This document shows, piece after piece, positions 34,293 through 43,163 of a DNA stretch of 64,000 bases (position 1 is the first letter of the stretch; the number at the start of each line of letters is the position of its first letter). The translations under genes were made by a program, and so were the position numbers. The stretch is from JARRKU01 sp963675565 (GTDB taxonomy: Bacteria; Desulfobacterota; Desulfobacteria; Desulfobacterales; Desulfosarcinaceae): the NCBI GenBank assembly GCA_963675565.2, contig CAXXYD010000002.1, forward strand, positions 1,178,001-1,242,000. Reading direction: 5' to 3'. The notes beneath the pieces were generated by a model, which searched no databases, was not told the DNA's origin, and saw nothing but the letters and a program-made list of their open reading frames with translations.

Positions 34293-35975
34293 ATGTTGGA
34301 AGTAAAAATAAACGACCTTATTGGCATCCCGATGAATCAAAAATTTTTAGACAGCTTTTGCGATACAGTGGGGATTGCTGCCGCCATTGTTGACCTTGAA
34401 GGAAATATTGTCATAAGTTCCAGATGGCAGAAAATGTGTACAGATTTTCATAGAGTAAATGAGCGCTCAAGCCGTAGATGCTTCGAAAGCGATACCTGTC
34501 TCGCAAACAATCTCAAAGAGGGTGAAAAGTATTCTCTGTATCGCTGCCGAAACGGTCTTTGTGACGCTGCATCACCGATTATTGTTAATGGCCATCATAT
34601 CGCTAATGCATTTGTCGGCCAATTTCTACTCAGTCCGCCGGACATAGATATTTTCAAGCGGCAAGCTTTAAAATACGGTTTTGATGAAAAGGCATACCTT
34701 CAGGCACTCTCACAGGTACCAATAATCGATCAGGAAAAGGTCCCGCTTGTCGCAAATTTCCTTGTCAGCTATGCAGAAATACTGACCGGAATGGTTTTAG
34801 AACATAAGAAACAATTAAGCTCGGAAAAAAAATTGCTTGAGGCCAAGCAGGAAGTGGCCTATCGAAATACTGTAACCCAGATTGTTGAGACTGACCGAAA
34901 TCGTCTCCTTTCAATCCTGGACGGCATCGATGATGTGATCTATGTGGCTGACCCGGAAACTTACGAACTGCTGCACGTCAATGAGGTATTCAAGTCAAGC
35001 TGGGGAGAAGATGTAATCGGCAAAAAGTGTTATAAAATTAATCAGAATCGTGATGATCCCTGTCCTTTTTGCACGAACAGCCTCATATTCGGCGAATACT
35101 TAGGCCGCAGCTATGTCTGGGAAATACAAAACAAGGTGAACGGACGCTGGTACCGCTGCTCGGACAAGGCCATACGTTGGATTGACGGGCGTATGGTGAG
35201 ATTCGAGATTGCTGCGGATATTACCAAGGAAAAGCTTCTGGAAAGCGAACTCAAAGAGTCAAACAAACAATTGGAATGCTCCAACAAAGAACTGGAGCAG
35301 TTCGCTTATGTGGCCTCCCATGACCTGCAGGAACCGCTTCGCATGGTTGCCTGCTATACGGAACTCCTTGAAGAACGCTATAGGGAAAAACTCGATCAGA
35401 AAGCGGATAAGTACATAGGTTATGCGGTTGAAGGGGCAAAGCGGATGCAGCAACTGATCAACGATCTGCTTATGCTCTCTAGAGTTAATACCGGCGGGAA
35501 GCCGTTTGAACCGATCGATTGCAATAAACTTGTAAATAAGGTGCTACACGGTCTTAAAAGCACCATAAACGATAACAAGGCAGAAATTGAAGTGGATCCT
35601 TTGCCGACGGTAATGGCTGACGAAATGCAGCTTTACCAGTTGTTTCAGAATCTAATCGTAAATGCCGTTAAATTTCACGGAGCGAAAGACCCCGCGGTGA
35701 AAATTTCGGCAAAGAATAAAAATTCGCAATGGATCTTTTCAATACAGGATAACGGGATTGGTATCGATCCGACTTTTTCTGATCGGATATTTGTAATCTT
35801 TCAGCGGCTTCATGACCGCGGAACCTATCAGGGGACCGGTATCGGCCTTGCCATATCAAAAAAAATCATCGAACGCCATGGCGGAAAGATTTGGGTTGAA
35901 TCGGAGCCGGGTTCAGGATCGACATTTTATTTTACAATTAAAGACAGCACAACCCATGGGAAGACAGAGAAATGA
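34293..35975 (+). CDS. PocR-domain/PAS sensor histidine kinase
   Basis: A 560-residue soluble kinase. Residues about 10-175 are a PocR sensory domain (FLDSFCDTVGIAAAIVDLEG; CRNGLCDAASPIIVNG) with several cysteines (CFESDTC) typical of that ligand-binding fold. Residues about 205-310 are a PAS domain with a Cys-rich segment (KKCYKINQNRDDPCPFC) that might hold a cofactor. A coiled coil leads to HisKA with the phospho-acceptor in VASHDLQEPLRMV, then HATPase with QNLIVNAVKF, DNGIGI and GTGIGLAI. The start has GAGGGA upstream. It overlaps the receiver gene by four bases (ATGA). Confidence 0.9.
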   Translation: MLEVKINDLIGIPMNQKFLDSFCDTVGIAAAIVDLEGNIVISSRWQKMCTDFHRVNERSSRRCFESDTCLANNLKEGEKYSLYRCRNGLCDAASPIIVNGHHIANAFVGQFLLSPPDIDIFKRQALKYGFDEKAYLQALSQVPIIDQEKVPLVANFLVSYAEILTGMVLEHKKQLSSEKKLLEAKQEVAYRNTVTQIVETDRNRLLSILDGIDDVIYVADPETYELLHVNEVFKSSWGEDVIGKKCYKINQNRDDPCPFCTNSLIFGEYLGRSYVWEIQNKVNGRWYRCSDKAIRWIDGRMVRFEIAADITKEKLLESELKESNKQLECSNKELEQFAYVASHDLQEPLRMVACYTELLEERYREKLDQKADKYIGYAVEGAKRMQQLINDLLMLSRVNTGGKPFEPIDCNKLVNKVLHGLKSTINDNKAEIEVDPLPTVMADEMQLYQLFQNLIVNAVKFHGAKDPAVKISAKNKNSQWIFSIQDNGIGIDPTFSDRIFVIFQRLHDRGTYQGTGIGLAISKKIIERHGGKIWVESEPGSGSTFYFTIKDSTTHGKTEK

Positions 35976-36406
35976 ATGAGAAAATAAGGATCCTTCTGGT
36001 TGAAGATAATCCGGCGGATGCGGATTTAACGTGTGAGAAACTGGAACAAAGTAAAATCCTGAACGAAATAAACACTGTAAAAGACGGTGTGGAGGCAATG
36101 GACTTCCTGTTAAGGAGAAGTCCATATGAAAGTGCAATACGACCCGATCTTGTTCTGCTCGACCTCAATCTTCCCCGCAAGGACGGACGGGAAGTTCTGG
36201 CTGAAATCAAAGCAACCAGTGATTTAAGGCGGATCCCAGTGGTTATATTAACCTCTTCCCAGGCGGAGGAAGATATTATTAAAACATATGATCTGCAAGC
36301 CAGCGCATATGTAACCAAGCCGGTCGATCTGGCCCGCTTTGGAGAGATCGTCAAAGCAATCGAAGGATTCTGGTTCTCGGTCGTTCGCTTTCCTCCGGGG
36401 AATTGA
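35972..36406 (+). CDS. Rcp1-like response regulator receiver protein
   Basis: A 144-residue receiver-only protein of the type paired with phytochrome-like and VASHDLQEPL kinases. It has EDNPADADL at the amino end, the acceptor Asp in LVLLDLNLPRKDG, the Thr/Ser in VILTSSQ and the Lys in YVTKPVD. It is translationally coupled to the kinase before it and is followed after four bases by the hybrid kinase, so phosphate probably flows kinase to receiver, and perhaps on to the hybrid kinase. Confidence 0.92.
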   Translation: MNEKIRILLVEDNPADADLTCEKLEQSKILNEINTVKDGVEAMDFLLRRSPYESAIRPDLVLLDLNLPRKDGREVLAEIKATSDLRRIPVVILTSSQAEEDIIKTYDLQASAYVTKPVDLARFGEIVKAIEGFWFSVVRFPPGN

Positions 36407-36410
36407 TACC

Positions 36411-38711
36411 ATGTCAAATTTAAATTCCACAGAATTTGATATCCTGTTGATAGAAGACAACCCCGGGGACCGCGACCTCATCCTGGCATACCTTGAAGAA
36501 ACCGAAAAAGCCATTCAAATCGAAACGGCCGGAAGTCTGCATGAAGCCTCACAAATCCTGGGCAAAAACCATTTTAACATCGCTCTTCTGGATCTCGCCC
36601 TGCCGGACAGCATGGGCCTGAATACTTTGCGACAGTTCAAATGGCTGGCGCCTGAAGTCCCGACAATTGTGCTCACCGGATTAAGTGATGAAAAGATCGG
36701 TATCGAGGCAATTCGTACCGGCGCTCAGGACTATCTTGTGAAAGGGCATGTAAGTGCTAATTTGCTCCTGCGGTCGTTGAGGTATGCCATTGAGAGGCAT
36801 AATCTTGAAGGACATTACAAGGAACTATTTAACAACATGCAGCAAGGCGTGCTCTACCTGAATACCGATGGACAAATCACACAGGTAAATAGCTCTGCTC
36901 TGCGTATTCTCGGGATATCCCGAGATGAAATCATGGAACGGAATTTAAGCGATCCGGAATGGAAAACAATTCATGATGATGGCACAGTTTATACCGGTGA
37001 TGAGCACCCTGCAATGATCGCGCTTCGCTCGGGTAAGCTCGAAAAGGGATTGATGGGTATATTTAATCCTGAAAATAATGCCTATCACTGGGTTAAAATG
37101 CATGCTGTTCCCGAATTTAAAGTGCAAGGGGAAAAACCTTGTGGTGTTTTCACGACCTTCGAAGACGTCACTGAATTGCGAAAAACGGAAATAGATCTAC
37201 GTAAAAGCGAGGAAAAGTACCGATCGATGATGGAGTCGTTTACAGACCCATTATGCATCTGTTCACCTGAATTTAAAGTCGAGTATATGAATCCAGCAAT
37301 GATTCGGCGCTGCGGCAGGGATGCAACCGGGGAAAAGTGCTATTACGCATTGCATGGGTTATCTTCCAAGTGCGATTGGTGCACATTCAATAAAGTCGAA
37401 TCCTACGAAACAAGCGAAACCGACATCAAGAGTTCTCTTGATGGCAGGAATTACCACTTTACGTATATGCCGATTTACAATTCTGACGGTACTGTCTCAA
37501 AAATGACGATTTTTAGAGATATTACGGAATATCTTAAAGCGATTGCAGAAAAGGACAAAGCGCAAGCACAATTGATACAAGCTCAAAAATTAGAAGCCAT
37601 TGGAAGTTTAGCAGGTGGCATCGCCCATGATTTCAACAACATTCTTGCCTCCGTCCTAGGATTTACCGAGCTTGCACTTGACGAGGCCCCGAAAGCCTCG
37701 TTGCTTGAGGAAAATTTGAAGGAAGTGTATTTGGCCGGTAAACGGGCAAAGGAACTGGTAAGCCAGATTCTTGCCTTTGCCCGGCAATCAGACGAAAAGA
37801 TCAGTCCTGTTCAGCCAAGCAAAATCGCAAATGAGGTTTTGAAGTTCCTCCGCTCAACCATACCCACAACCGTAGAAATAAGACAGGACATTGACAGCAG
37901 GTCCATTATCATGGGCAATGCAACGCAGGTCCATCAACTGCTGATGAATCTTTGCACGAATGCAGCCCAGGCCATGGAGGATTCAGGCGGTGTTCTGGAA
38001 ATAAAAATGAAAGACGTGGTTCTCGATAAGGCTGCGGAATCAAGCATATCCAACATCTTAAAGAAAGATTATTTACATATCGAAGTATCCGATACCGGTG
38101 CCGGGATACCTGCTGATATCATATGTTCCATTTTCGATCCTTATTTCACGACCAAAGGCCCAGGAAAGGGGACCGGCCTGGGGTTGGCCGTAGTGCATGG
38201 CATAGTCGAAAAATATAACGGCAACATCTCCGTTGACAGCACTCCTGGAAAAGGGACTGCTTTTAAAATATACCTTCCCATTGCCAAGAAAAGCAACATT
38301 CACCGCCCGCATAAAACTGAAAAGTTGCCCCAAGGCACCGAACGAATTTTGATTGTGGACGACGAAGTTTCAATTGCAAAAATGTGCAGCCGGATTCTTG
38401 AAAATTTGGGCTATGTGGTGACAGCACGAACCAGCAGTATAGAAGCTTTGGCGCTATTCAAAACAAAGCCGGCCGAATTTGACCTGATCATCTCGGACAT
38501 GACTATGCCGAATATGACAGGTGATAATCTTGCTGTTGAAATGATGAAAATAAGGCCGGATATTCCTGTGGTCCTTTGCTCTGGATACAGCAATAAAATT
38601 TCTGACGAAACAATAGACGGAATCGGCATCAAAGCATTTATCTACAAACCCATCTTGCGTAATGATTTAGCCCATACAGTCCGAAAGGTCCTGGACGAAT
38701 TGAAAGCTTGA
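36411..38711 (+). CDS. hybrid sensor histidine kinase, REC-PAS-PAS-HK-REC
   Basis: A 766-residue soluble hybrid kinase. The order is: receiver 1 (about 8-125; LLIEDNPGDRDL, acceptor in IALLDLALPDSMG), PAS 1 (about 135-255), PAS 2 (about 265-380, with a cysteine-containing CSPEF and SKCDWCTFN segment), a HisKA domain of the NtrB-like type with GGIAHDFNNILASVLGF, HATPase (LLMNLCTNAAQAM, DTGAGIP, GTGLGLAVVHG) and a terminal receiver 2 (ILIVDDEVS, acceptor in LIISDMTMPNMTG). ATG 36411 starts the third gene of the signalling operon. There is no DNA-binding output domain in this operon, so the target is elsewhere. Confidence 0.92.
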   Translation: MSNLNSTEFDILLIEDNPGDRDLILAYLEETEKAIQIETAGSLHEASQILGKNHFNIALLDLALPDSMGLNTLRQFKWLAPEVPTIVLTGLSDEKIGIEAIRTGAQDYLVKGHVSANLLLRSLRYAIERHNLEGHYKELFNNMQQGVLYLNTDGQITQVNSSALRILGISRDEIMERNLSDPEWKTIHDDGTVYTGDEHPAMIALRSGKLEKGLMGIFNPENNAYHWVKMHAVPEFKVQGEKPCGVFTTFEDVTELRKTEIDLRKSEEKYRSMMESFTDPLCICSPEFKVEYMNPAMIRRCGRDATGEKCYYALHGLSSKCDWCTFNKVESYETSETDIKSSLDGRNYHFTYMPIYNSDGTVSKMTIFRDITEYLKAIAEKDKAQAQLIQAQKLEAIGSLAGGIAHDFNNILASVLGFTELALDEAPKASLLEENLKEVYLAGKRAKELVSQILAFARQSDEKISPVQPSKIANEVLKFLRSTIPTTVEIRQDIDSRSIIMGNATQVHQLLMNLCTNAAQAMEDSGGVLEIKMKDVVLDKAAESSISNILKKDYLHIEVSDTGAGIPADIICSIFDPYFTTKGPGKGTGLGLAVVHGIVEKYNGNISVDSTPGKGTAFKIYLPIAKKSNIHRPHKTEKLPQGTERILIVDDEVSIAKMCSRILENLGYVVTARTSSIEALALFKTKPAEFDLIISDMTMPNMTGDNLAVEMMKIRPDIPVVLCSGYSNKISDETIDGIGIKAFIYKPILRNDLAHTVRKVLDELKA

Positions 38712-38943
38712 CTTGTGCTTTATTATCCGAGCGTAAAGCAAAGCGATAATGAAAGTCAAATTCTCATTCATGCTGTTGCGCTGCTGTATCGGTCGAATAT
38801 TTAATTAATTGTTGGGACAATCGGCATCGGGAACTACGCTGTGCCTGTCATGGTGGGGCAGCTTTGCAACATAGGCGTCCTGGACTTTGTTGTCGCTCCT
38901 GCCGCTTTCATTTTTTGCCAGACAGCGATTATGTGCCCAATAT

Positions 38944-39783
38944 TCAAAGTGTTGCAAACATATTCAGCTTCATATTCTCTGTAGCATATTTCTCAGGGTC
39001 AACCACGACACGTTTTAAGAAAAGTGCAATCTCTGACTGCACCGTGCACAACATGCTCGGAAGCCTCACAAATTCATGGGTATGATTTGGATACAGATGC
39101 ATTTCGACGGAAACACCTTTTTCATGGAGCGCTTTAAACATTCTCTGGCTTGTTGTACAGGGCACCATCCTGTCGGCGGTTCCATGCAACAAAAAGGTTG
39201 GCGGGTAGTCTTCCGAAACATAAAATATCGGGCTTGCTTTTTGCGCTTCTTCTATGGTTGCCGACTCTCCAAGAAGATCCGATGCCCGATTGAAATCAGC
39301 CGAAGGAGGGTTTAATCTAAATTCGATGGGAGGAAAGAACGCAACGACTGCTGCGACGCTGTCAGATATTTTACCATCATTCCCTTCTTTGCCAATAAAA
39401 CCTGAAAAATCCGGCGTCCCGCCGGCCATCAAGGCCAAATGCCCGCCAGCTGAAAATCCTTGAACTGCAATCTTGTCTGGATGTATAGCAAGCGACGTTG
39501 CGTTTGTCCTTGCCCATCGAATTGATGCCTTAACATCTTCTATCTGGGCAGGCCAGGGCGATTCATCAAGCAAGCGATACTCTGGCGCCAGAGCGACAAA
39601 ACCATGATTGGCCAATTCCTTCCCGAATATTTCCATCATTGATTTATCACCCATGCGCCATGCACCGCCATGCAGCAGGACAACCGCTGTATGGGTGGGG
39701 TCGACATTTTTCGGAAGGAAAATATCCAATTTCAGATCCCTCCCTCCCGCTTTCACATATTTGACTGTCTGTATGTTCGTCAT
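38944..39783 (-). CDS. alpha/beta hydrolase (esterase/lipase type)
   Basis: A 279-residue hydrolase of the hormone-sensitive-lipase/BD-FAE group. It has the oxyanion motif LLHGGAWRMGD (about residues 37-47), the nucleophile elbow GFSAGGH (about 110), the acid in LLHGTADRMVP and the catalytic histidine probably in YPNHTHEFV. No signal peptide is evident, so it is cytoplasmic. It is convergent with the hybrid kinase gene, with 232 bases between them. The substrate, likely a short-chain ester, cannot be inferred. Confidence 0.88.
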   Translation of the reverse strand: MTNIQTVKYVKAGGRDLKLDIFLPKNVDPTHTAVVLLHGGAWRMGDKSMMEIFGKELANHGFVALAPEYRLLDESPWPAQIEDVKASIRWARTNATSLAIHPDKIAVQGFSAGGHLALMAGGTPDFSGFIGKEGNDGKISDSVAAVVAFFPPIEFRLNPPSADFNRASDLLGESATIEEAQKASPIFYVSEDYPPTFLLHGTADRMVPCTTSQRMFKALHEKGVSVEMHLYPNHTHEFVRLPSMLCTVQSEIALFLKRVVVDPEKYATENMKLNMFATL

Positions 39784-40314
39784 TTATAGCCCATCGCAAG
39801 ATTAATAAGTTCATCTATTTGGCTTCTCTGCTCTCTGCCACTCATTTTATTACCTCATTATGAAAGGGTTTCCCCAGTATCATTGCCAATACTCATATAC
39901 ATTGAGAGTATTCTCAAAAAAACGTGTTCTGTCAAAGCGTGGATTTACATACCAGTTCATGTTGGTTGGTTCAAGATACCCCATTGTCTGGTCGGAATTA
40001 GGCATCACCGGCCGGTGAATCTTGAGCAAACAGATCAATAAGTGAATGTACCGTGAAGATCGACAGATAATATTTCTGGACATATCTCATAATCTTTTTT
40101 ATATTTCGGGTGATAATTCTCACCCAATAGCATCTACGGCCGGCATCCAGCTCTAACTCATGCCGAACCTCCTTGTTGACCGTAGGGTTGGTGGAGGGGC
40201 CTTTATTCAGTAACCCAGCAAACGACACAACTGATTCTTCCAGCTATGAAGCACACAAATTTGCGTTGCCCGTGACTGCACAAGCAACACCATGGATCTC
40301 GAAAAAAGGAGAAA
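39784..40314. other. intergenic region upstream of the exported-protein cluster
   Basis: No gene is supported. GGGTGA-TAATTC-TCACCC at 40108-40125 is a perfect six-base dyad, possibly an operator. AAAAAAGGAG just before 40315 is the ribosome site of the VWA gene. Confidence 0.45.
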
Positions 40315-42303
40315 ATGATGCGCATCCGGCCCTGCGCCCTTGTTTGGAAAATCGTTCCCTTTATTTTGGCCATCGCCCTACCCTGCCAGGCCTCCCAGTT
40401 CACCGCCGAACTTACCATCACATCCCCTCAGGGAAATTTTGTTTACAACCTATGCGTCAAAGATGATCTAATGCGGCTTGAAAAAACGGCGGGCCCCATG
40501 ACGGTTCCGCCTTTTCCCACCATCTGCAACCGACAAACAGGCATTACGTGGGGGCTGATGCCCCGGATGCGCCAATATGTGGAGGAGACCGACCCGGTTA
40601 AAACCATGGTGATGAATCCCGTGGTGGGATGGGAATTCATGCGCAAGGACATGACCGGCACGCCGGCGGGGACGGAGACGGTGGAAGGCTATCCCTGCGA
40701 TGTCGTCGAGTACCGTGAAGCCGGCAAAAATTCAGCCGCATACAGAGTATGGACATCCCGACCCCTGGCTTTCGCCGTCAAGACGGTTTCGTATGCGACG
40801 AATGGCAACGCGACCATGTCCCTGAGAAACATCAAGGAGGGCCCCCAGGATGCCGCGCTTTTTAGCATTCCGGCGGGATATGCCAAGATTGGCCCGGAAG
40901 CAAAGGGTGCGGACAGCCCTGCCAAGCAAACAGAGAAAGAAAAAACGCCACCGGCCGCCTCCGGCAACATCGTGTTCATTCTGGACGCTTCGGGGTCCAT
41001 GTGGGGGCAGGTGGAGGGTACGGCCAAAATCGCCATTGCCAAGGACGTCCTCACCGGCTTGGTGAAGGAATTGCCGGAAGATTCCACAGTCGGTCTGGTG
41101 GCCTATGGGCACCGCCGCAGGGGCGACTGCGACGATGTGCAAGAACTGATTCCCTTGGGACACCTGGACAAAGAGAAGGTGATCGCAAAAATCCAGGCCC
41201 TGAGCCCCAAAGGCAAGACTCCCATAAGCCGGTCGGTGCGCCTGACCGCCGAACGCCTCAAGAATTTGGAGGACGAGACCACCATCATCCTGGTTTCCGA
41301 CGGCAAGGAGACCTGCGATCCGGACCCCTGCGGGCTGGTCAGAGAGCTGAAGGACGCGGGCATCAAATTCATCATGCACGTCATCGGGTTCGACGTCACC
41401 GAGGAGGAGCGGCAACAGCTGGAATGCATGGCCAAGGCCGGAGGCGGGCAGTACTATACCGCCGGCAATGCCGCGGAATTTTTGGCCGCAGCCCGGGAGG
41501 TGGTGGAAAAGTCAACGCCGCCCTATGGGATTTTCAAGGTATCCGCGACCAAGAACGGTAAACCGTTTCATACCTTTGTCACCCTGACCCACCCGGAAAG
41601 CAGCAAAAAATGGACACCGGCCAGCACATCCGGGGAAACCGGAACGGTAGAGATTCGGCTGGCCCCCGGTACCTATGAGGCCGAACTCAAGGACTCTGGT
41701 GTCGGCGGCGGCAAGACCCCGACGGTGCACTTTAGAGACATTGTCATCGTGGCCGGCGAGACGGTGGAACGCGAAACGGATTTTTCGGACGGCAACTTGG
41801 TCATTACCACCCTGCTCAATGGCAAACCGTTCAGGGGCAATGTTTTCGTCTACCATCCCGGGGAAAAAAAGCACTTTTACAACGCCATGACCAACCCTTC
41901 CGCCGGACAGCTGAAGTTGCCGCTCCTTCCGGGCAGCTACCTTGTTAAAATATGGGGTACCGGAATAGTCGGCCCGCCGGTTGTCGCTCTGGAAGACATA
42001 GCGATTCCGCCGGGCGGCACGGTCGAAAAAACCGTCGAATTTACAGCCGGCGAGTTGACTATTGTCGTGACCCTCAATGGGAAACCCATTGCGACCCCGA
42101 TCAAAATCGAGGACGAGGCAGGAAATAAGGTGTTCGAAAACTGGAGCAACTGGCCCAAGCAAGGTACCCGTGCCGTTACATTACCGGAGGGGGTGTATAC
42201 CGTGCGGGTCACCAACAAGAAACAGGTGCTCAACGTGGAGGCGGTTACGATAAGCGCGGGAAAGGGCGAGACCATAACTGCGGCTTTTCCCATAAACCAA
42301 TAA
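40315..42303 (+). CDS. exported von Willebrand factor A domain protein
   Basis: A 662-residue exported protein. Residues 1-27 are a signal peptide (MMRIRPCALVWKI..., cleavage near ALPCQA). Residues about 28-190 form a DUF4412-like beta domain. Residues about 215-400 are a VWA domain with the metal-ion-dependent adhesion site DASGSMWG (D224), SPKGKTPISRSV and VSDGKETCDPDPCG. Residues about 405-662 are three beta-sandwich repeats of about 85-95 residues, each with an NGKPF-type segment (FHTFVTLTHPE, FRGNVFVYHPG, IATPIKIEDEA). The start has AAGGAG. It opens a run of five same-direction genes, most with signal peptides, and probably forms a surface or periplasmic complex. Confidence 0.88.
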   Translation: MMRIRPCALVWKIVPFILAIALPCQASQFTAELTITSPQGNFVYNLCVKDDLMRLEKTAGPMTVPPFPTICNRQTGITWGLMPRMRQYVEETDPVKTMVMNPVVGWEFMRKDMTGTPAGTETVEGYPCDVVEYREAGKNSAAYRVWTSRPLAFAVKTVSYATNGNATMSLRNIKEGPQDAALFSIPAGYAKIGPEAKGADSPAKQTEKEKTPPAASGNIVFILDASGSMWGQVEGTAKIAIAKDVLTGLVKELPEDSTVGLVAYGHRRRGDCDDVQELIPLGHLDKEKVIAKIQALSPKGKTPISRSVRLTAERLKNLEDETTIILVSDGKETCDPDPCGLVRELKDAGIKFIMHVIGFDVTEEERQQLECMAKAGGGQYYTAGNAAEFLAAAREVVEKSTPPYGIFKVSATKNGKPFHTFVTLTHPESSKKWTPASTSGETGTVEIRLAPGTYEAELKDSGVGGGKTPTVHFRDIVIVAGETVERETDFSDGNLVITTLLNGKPFRGNVFVYHPGEKKHFYNAMTNPSAGQLKLPLLPGSYLVKIWGTGIVGPPVVALEDIAIPPGGTVEKTVEFTAGELTIVVTLNGKPIATPIKIEDEAGNKVFENWSNWPKQGTRAVTLPEGVYTVRVTNKKQVLNVEAVTISAGKGETITAAFPINQ

Positions 42304-42479
42304 ATAACGTTCATCCGGAAATGGCCAATTTGCCCGATATCCATGTTGCGCTGAAAATTTTATCCTCGGGATATCAACCATATGCCTGCAGTAAAATTTT
42401 CCGTGCGCCTCGATCTTGAACAAATTTATCTGGTTCTGGATGGACACCGTATAACGTGATTAAAAAGGATGGAAAGAAA

Positions 42480-43049
42480 ATGAACACACCTGCGGCACCT
42501 CAGCCAAAGAAGCCCAAAAGCGCGTTTATCGATTTAGCCGGAAGCAGTGGCAAGGCCGACAGGGGGTTGATCTTCCTGATACTGGGTATGTTCGCGGCCG
42601 GCGTTGTCCTGATGGCCTGGGGCGGATACGAAATTAAGGGATCCCGGGAGAGCGGCAGTTGGCCCAGCATCCAGGGAACCATCAGCTCTTCCAGCGTCAG
42701 TAAACGAACGACCAGGGATTCAGATCGTCGCACCCGGACCACCTACTACCCGAAGGTGGGCTATCGCTATCGGGTCGACGGGCGAAACTATATCAGCTCA
42801 CGAATCGCATTCGGCACGGGCGAGTCCGGAGGAAGCGCGAAATGGGCCCGGAAGATTGTGAACAAATATCCGGTCGGCAAAAATGTGACAGTTTACTACA
42901 ATCCCCAGGATCCGCAATACGGCGTTCTCGAGTCCGGTTTTACGTGGCGTTCGATTATGATCTTGCTGGCCGGGATCGCTTTTTTTGCCGCAGGGGTTTT
43001 CTGTGTGAAAGCCAAATTAAGGGCAATCAGGAAAGTGGATAACCTTTGA
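42480..43049 (+). CDS. DUF3592 membrane protein
   Basis: A protein of 189 residues with one membrane helix near residues 27-50 (GLIFLILGMFAAGVVLMAWG) and another near the carboxy end (SIMILLAGIAFFAAGVF). The loop between them is the DUF3592 beta domain, with YYPKVGYRYRVDGRNYISSR and VTVYYNPQDPQYGVLE. Function of the family is unknown. ATG 42480 is preferred; GTG 42456 is an alternative start. It is the second gene of the exported-protein cluster. Confidence 0.8.
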   Translation: MNTPAAPQPKKPKSAFIDLAGSSGKADRGLIFLILGMFAAGVVLMAWGGYEIKGSRESGSWPSIQGTISSSSVSKRTTRDSDRRTRTTYYPKVGYRYRVDGRNYISSRIAFGTGESGGSAKWARKIVNKYPVGKNVTVYYNPQDPQYGVLESGFTWRSIMILLAGIAFFAAGVFCVKAKLRAIRKVDNL

Positions 43050-43163
43050 TCAAAAGTCCAATTCAAAGCTTTCTATGGATGTTGGAATGGCAATAGGACA
43101 AACTCCGGCTAAATACCGCAATGGTTACGAGAGTGAATTTTGCCCAATAATGGAGGCTATCAA

